A stretch of DNA of 64,000 bases, from contig NZ_CP088930.1 of NCBI RefSeq assembly GCF_027594825.1, positions 2,727,019-2,791,018 of the forward strand, read 5' to 3'. The notes under the pieces are model-generated. The model made no database searches, was not told the DNA's origin, and worked only from the letters and a program-made list of their open reading frames with translations. Positions 61,451-64,000 of this stretch are shown one piece after another (within the stretch, counting starts at the first letter, position 1; each line of letters begins with the position of its first letter). Source of the stretch: Serratia liquefaciens. Its GTDB lineage: Bacteria > Pseudomonadota > Gammaproteobacteria > Enterobacterales > Enterobacteriaceae. A program made the position numbers and the translations under genes.

Positions 61451-62455
61451 TTAAAGTAATGACTGGGTTTCCGGGAACCCAAAACGGATATTCAGGCATT
61501 GCACCGCCTGAGCGGCTGCGCCTTTCAACAGGTTGTCTTCCACCGCCACGGCAATCAGGTGTTCGCCCTGCACGGCAAAGCCGATGTCGCAAAACGGCAA
61601 CCCAACCACTGACTTCAGCGCCGGCACGCCTTTGTCGTACAGCCGCACCAGCGGTTTGTCGTCATAGGCGGCGTGATAAACGGCGGCCACGTCCTGCGCG
61701 GTCACGCCGGCTTTAAGGCGACAGGTGATGGTTTCGAGAATACCACGCGGGAAGTTACCCAAATGTGGCGTAAAAATGACCGGCACCCCCAGATGTGCGA
61801 CGATTTCCGGATGATGACGGTGGTTGAAAATCCCGTACGGCTGCAGGCTCACTTCACAGAAGCTGGTGGTGACGCTGGCCTTGCGACCCGCGCCGCTAAC
61901 GCCGCTGGTGGCGTTGATGACCGGCCACTGGTCGAGGTTCAACAAACCTTGGTCGATCAGCGGTTTCAGTGCCAGCTGCGCTGCCGTCGGGTAACAGCCC
62001 GGCACGGCGATCAGTTGCGCCTGCTTGATTTTGTCGCTCTGCCACTCCGCCAGGCCATACACCGCCTGCTCCAGCAGGTCGGCATGCTGATGTTCAAAAC
62101 CGTAGTACTGGCTGTAGAAAGCGGCGTCTTTTACGCGGAATGCGCCGGAAAGATCGAACACCACGCAACCAGCGGCCAGGAAAGCCGGCGCGATATCGTG
62201 GCTGACTTCATGCGCCGTGGCCAGGAACACCACATCGATGCCCGCGGCAGCGGCGGCAACGTCAACCAAGGGTTGCAACGGCAGATCGACAATACCTTTT
62301 AACTGAGGGTGCAAATCGGAAAGCAATTTTCCTGCATCTGCACTTTGCGCTGAAACCGCTAAAGCGGTTATGTTCATGTGTGGGTGACGATTAAGGTACG
62401 CCGTGAGCTCCGCTCCGGCATAACCGCTGGCACCGACAATCAGCGTATTCAACAT
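61451..62455 (-). CDS. argC: N-acetyl-gamma-glutamyl-phosphate reductase
   Basis: A 334-residue NADPH-dependent reductase, same length as E. coli. [10 protein letters not shown] is the nucleotide-binding start and the catalytic Cys is in [12 protein letters not shown] near residue 154. The ATG at 62455 (MLNTLIVGA) is used. First gene of argCBGH, divergent from argE across the ARG boxes. Confidence 0.96.
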   Translation of the reverse strand: MLNTLIVGASGYAGAELTAYLNRHPHMNITALAVSAQSADAGKLLSDLHPQLKGIVDLPLQPLVDVAAAAAGIDVVFLATAHEVSHDIAPAFLAAGCVVFDLSGAFRVKDAAFYSQYYGFEHQHADLLEQAVYGLAEWQSDKIKQAQLIAVPGCYPTAAQLALKPLIDQGLLNLDQWPVINATSGVSGAGRKASVTTSFCEVSLQPYGIFNHRHHPEIVAHLGVPVIFTPHLGNFPRGILETITCRLKAGVTAQDVAAVYHAAYDDKPLVRLYDKGVPALKSVVGLPFCDIGFAVQGEHLIAVAVEDNLLKGAAAQAVQCLNIRFGFPETQSLL

Positions 62456-62601
62456 GGGGCCTTTCACCTTCTTGACTTGCGTTTGGTCGTATTCGACTCA
62501 GGTTTCCAGGCTCACCAGCGTTGTTTCGCCGTTCACCCACGAGGTCGAGCGTTGATGTTTTTATAATCATCCGGGAATCGGGTTCCCTTACGCTCCAGCT
62601 T

Positions 62602-62619
62602 ACTGTATTTTTATTCACA
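62602..62619. promoter_or_regulatory. ARG box 1
   Basis: An 18-mer centred on TGTATTTTTATTCA, matching 7 of 8 key positions of the ArgR consensus. It is separated by exactly three bases from the second box, the standard spacing for hexameric ArgR. Confidence 0.82.
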
Positions 62620-62622
62620 ATA

Positions 62623-62640
62623 ACTGCATGAATATTGATA
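62623..62640. promoter_or_regulatory. ARG box 2
   Basis: An 18-mer with TGCATGAATATTGA, also 7 of 8 key positions. The pair lies between the divergent argC and argE starts, so ArgR with arginine should repress both, as in E. coli. Confidence 0.78.
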
Positions 62641-62665
62641 CCAACCTAACCAAAGGCTGTCAACA

Positions 62666-63817
62666 GTGAAGATGAAATTACCTCCATTTATTGAGCTGTA
62701 CCGGGCGTTGATCGCCACTCCGTCGATCAGCGCCACCGATGGTGCCCTCGATCAGAGTAATGAAGCGTTAATCAACTTGCTGGCCGGCTGGTTTGCCGAT
62801 TTGGGCTTCCGCGTCGACGTGCAGCCGGTGCCGGACAGCCGCAACAAATTCAACCTGCTGGCAAGCATTGGCGAAGGCAGCGGCGGCTTGCTGCTGGCGG
62901 GCCACACCGATACCGTGCCTTATGATGAAGGCCGCTGGACGCGCGATCCTTTTACCCTGACCGAGCACGACAATAAGCTTTACGGACTGGGCACCGCCGA
63001 CATGAAGGGCTTTTTTGCCTTTATTCTGGATGCGGTGCGTGACATCGATGCCAGCCAATTAACCAAGCCGTTGTACATTCTGGCCACCGCAGATGAAGAG
63101 ACGACGATGGCCGGTGCACGTTACTTCGCCGCCTCGACCAGCATCCGCCCTGACTTCGCAATTATCGGCGAGCCGACCTCGTTGCAGCCGGTGCGTGCGC
63201 ACAAAGGCCATATGGCCAACGCCATTCGCATCGTCGGCCAATCCGGCCATTCGAGCGACCCGGCGCGTGGCGTGAACGCCATCGATCTGATGCATGACAC
63301 CATCGGCCGTTTGATGGAGCTGCGTAAAACGCTGCAGGAGCGCTACAACAACCCGGCGTTCGCCGTGCCCTATCCCACCATGAACTTCGGCCATATCAGC
63401 GGCGGCGATGCCGCTAACCGCATCTGCGCCTGCTGTGAACTGCATCTGGATATCCGTCCGCTGCCGGGCATGACGCTCGACAACATCAACGAACTGATGC
63501 ACCAAACGCTGGAACCCATCAGCCAGCGCTGGCCGGGCCGCCTGAGTATCGAGGAACTGCATGCCTCGGTACCGGGCTACGAGTGTCCGACCGATCACCA
63601 GATGGTGGCGGTGATTGAGAAGCTGCTGGGCACCCGCACGCAGGTGGTCAACTACTGCACCGAAGCGCCGTTCGTCCAGCAGGTCTGTCCGACCCTGGTG
63701 CTGGGCCCCGGCTCTATCGACCAGGCGCATCAGCCGGATGAATACATCGATACCGGCTTTATCGAACCTACGCGCAAACTGCTGGGCCAACTGGTCAATC
63801 ATTTTTGCCGTCAATAA
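62666..63817 (+). CDS. argE: Acetylornithine deacetylase
   Basis: A 383-residue zinc hydrolase of the M20 family releasing ornithine from N-acetylornithine; same length as E. coli ArgE. Metal ligands are in [11 protein letters not shown] (His80 region), [18 protein letters not shown] and IGEPTS. The start is the GTG at 62666, with AAAGG upstream, which aligns with the E. coli N-terminus; an ATG two codons later is possible. Divergent from argCBGH. Confidence 0.96.
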   Translation: MKMKLPPFIELYRALIATPSISATDGALDQSNEALINLLAGWFADLGFRVDVQPVPDSRNKFNLLASIGEGSGGLLLAGHTDTVPYDEGRWTRDPFTLTEHDNKLYGLGTADMKGFFAFILDAVRDIDASQLTKPLYILATADEETTMAGARYFAASTSIRPDFAIIGEPTSLQPVRAHKGHMANAIRIVGQSGHSSDPARGVNAIDLMHDTIGRLMELRKTLQERYNNPAFAVPYPTMNFGHISGGDAANRICACCELHLDIRPLPGMTLDNINELMHQTLEPISQRWPGRLSIEELHASVPGYECPTDHQMVAVIEKLLGTRTQVVNYCTEAPFVQQVCPTLVLGPGSIDQAHQPDEYIDTGFIEPTRKLLGQLVNHFCRQ

Positions 63818-64000
63818 ACCTGATACAAAGTAGGGGTTATGATTTATCATTTCCCCTACCTCAAAATACGTATTAAACCAATGAAATAAGCCAGACTGAT
63901 AACCGGCGTGCCGTAATTAAATTTCAGAAAATGCGCCGATTTTGATGTTTTTTTGCTAAAAATAGTGTCAATTGACCATTGGACAGGAACGTGGCGAGAT
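63818..64000. other. Region downstream of argE to window end
   Basis: AT-rich non-coding DNA; no gene starts before the window ends. In E. coli ppc follows argE in the same direction, so this could be its promoter region; that is inference from synteny. Confidence 0.4.

Overview
The window comes from a gammaproteobacterial enteric chromosome, most likely a Serratia species. The evidence is a pair of Ssp-type serine protease autotransporters (a Serratia speciality), the block yhjD-yhjE-cdh-yhjG-pdeH-kdgK, an intact ilvLXGMEDA operon with ilvYC, the order comM-maoP-hdfR beside an rrnC-like operon ending in tRNA-Asp and tRNA-Trp, and the chain murI-btuB-trmA-yijD-fabR-sthA-oxyR-arg. This backbone is the Escherichia rrnC/rrnB-side arrangement with additions typical of Serratia. 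Assignment to genus is inference from gene content and protein similarity recalled from memory.

Layout. 1-6.1 kb: two tandem subtilase autotransporters on the minus strand; the first is cut by the window edge, and their 3' halves are almost identical in DNA. 6.5-9.5 kb: a TetR regulator divergent from a two-gene operon (Tm-1-like/UPF0261 protein and a TIM-barrel PEP-hydrolase-family protein) with palindromic half-sites between them. 9.6-13.6 kb: a Spy chaperone, then convergent rpfR (PAS-GGDEF-EAL receptor/phosphodiesterase) and rpfF (DSF synthase), a diffusible-fatty-acid quorum-sensing pair. 13.9-21.9 kb: yhjD, yhjE, cdh, yhjG, pdeH, a small tautomerase and kdgK with a KdgR box. 22-32 kb: branched-chain amino-acid biosynthesis, ilvC/ilvY and ilvLXGMEDA with the leader peptide and attenuator readable. 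32-36.6 kb: an MFS carrier, comM, maoP, hdfR. 36.6-41.1 kb: a galactofuranose-type ABC transporter (ytfQRT-yjfF) sitting between hdfR and the rRNA operon. 41.4-47.3 kb: an rRNA operon on the minus strand, 16S-Ile-Ala-23S-5S-Asp-Trp, with P1, P2 and boxA visible. 47.3-52.6 kb: murI, btuB with a cobalamin riboswitch, trmA, yijD, fabR. 52.8-57.5 kb: sthA, oxyR and, divergent from oxyR, a peroxiredoxin-glutaredoxin fusion followed by a dihydrolipoyl-dehydrogenase-like flavoprotein. 57.5-63.8 kb: a small Cys-rich protein, then argCBGH divergent from argE around a double ARG box.

How it works together. Most of the window is conserved housekeeping: Ile/Val and Arg synthesis, translation apparatus, cobalamin uptake, membrane lipid control (fabR, cdh). 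Accessory modules worth attention are the autotransporter pair with homogenised barrel halves, the TetR/Tm-1-like operon of unknown function, the RpfF/RpfR signalling pair linking a fatty-acid signal to cyclic-di-GMP (with a second c-di-GMP phosphodiesterase, pdeH, 7 kb away), and the OxyR-linked thiol/flavin peroxide-defence genes. I saw no CRISPR array, prophage, transposase or integrase in the window.
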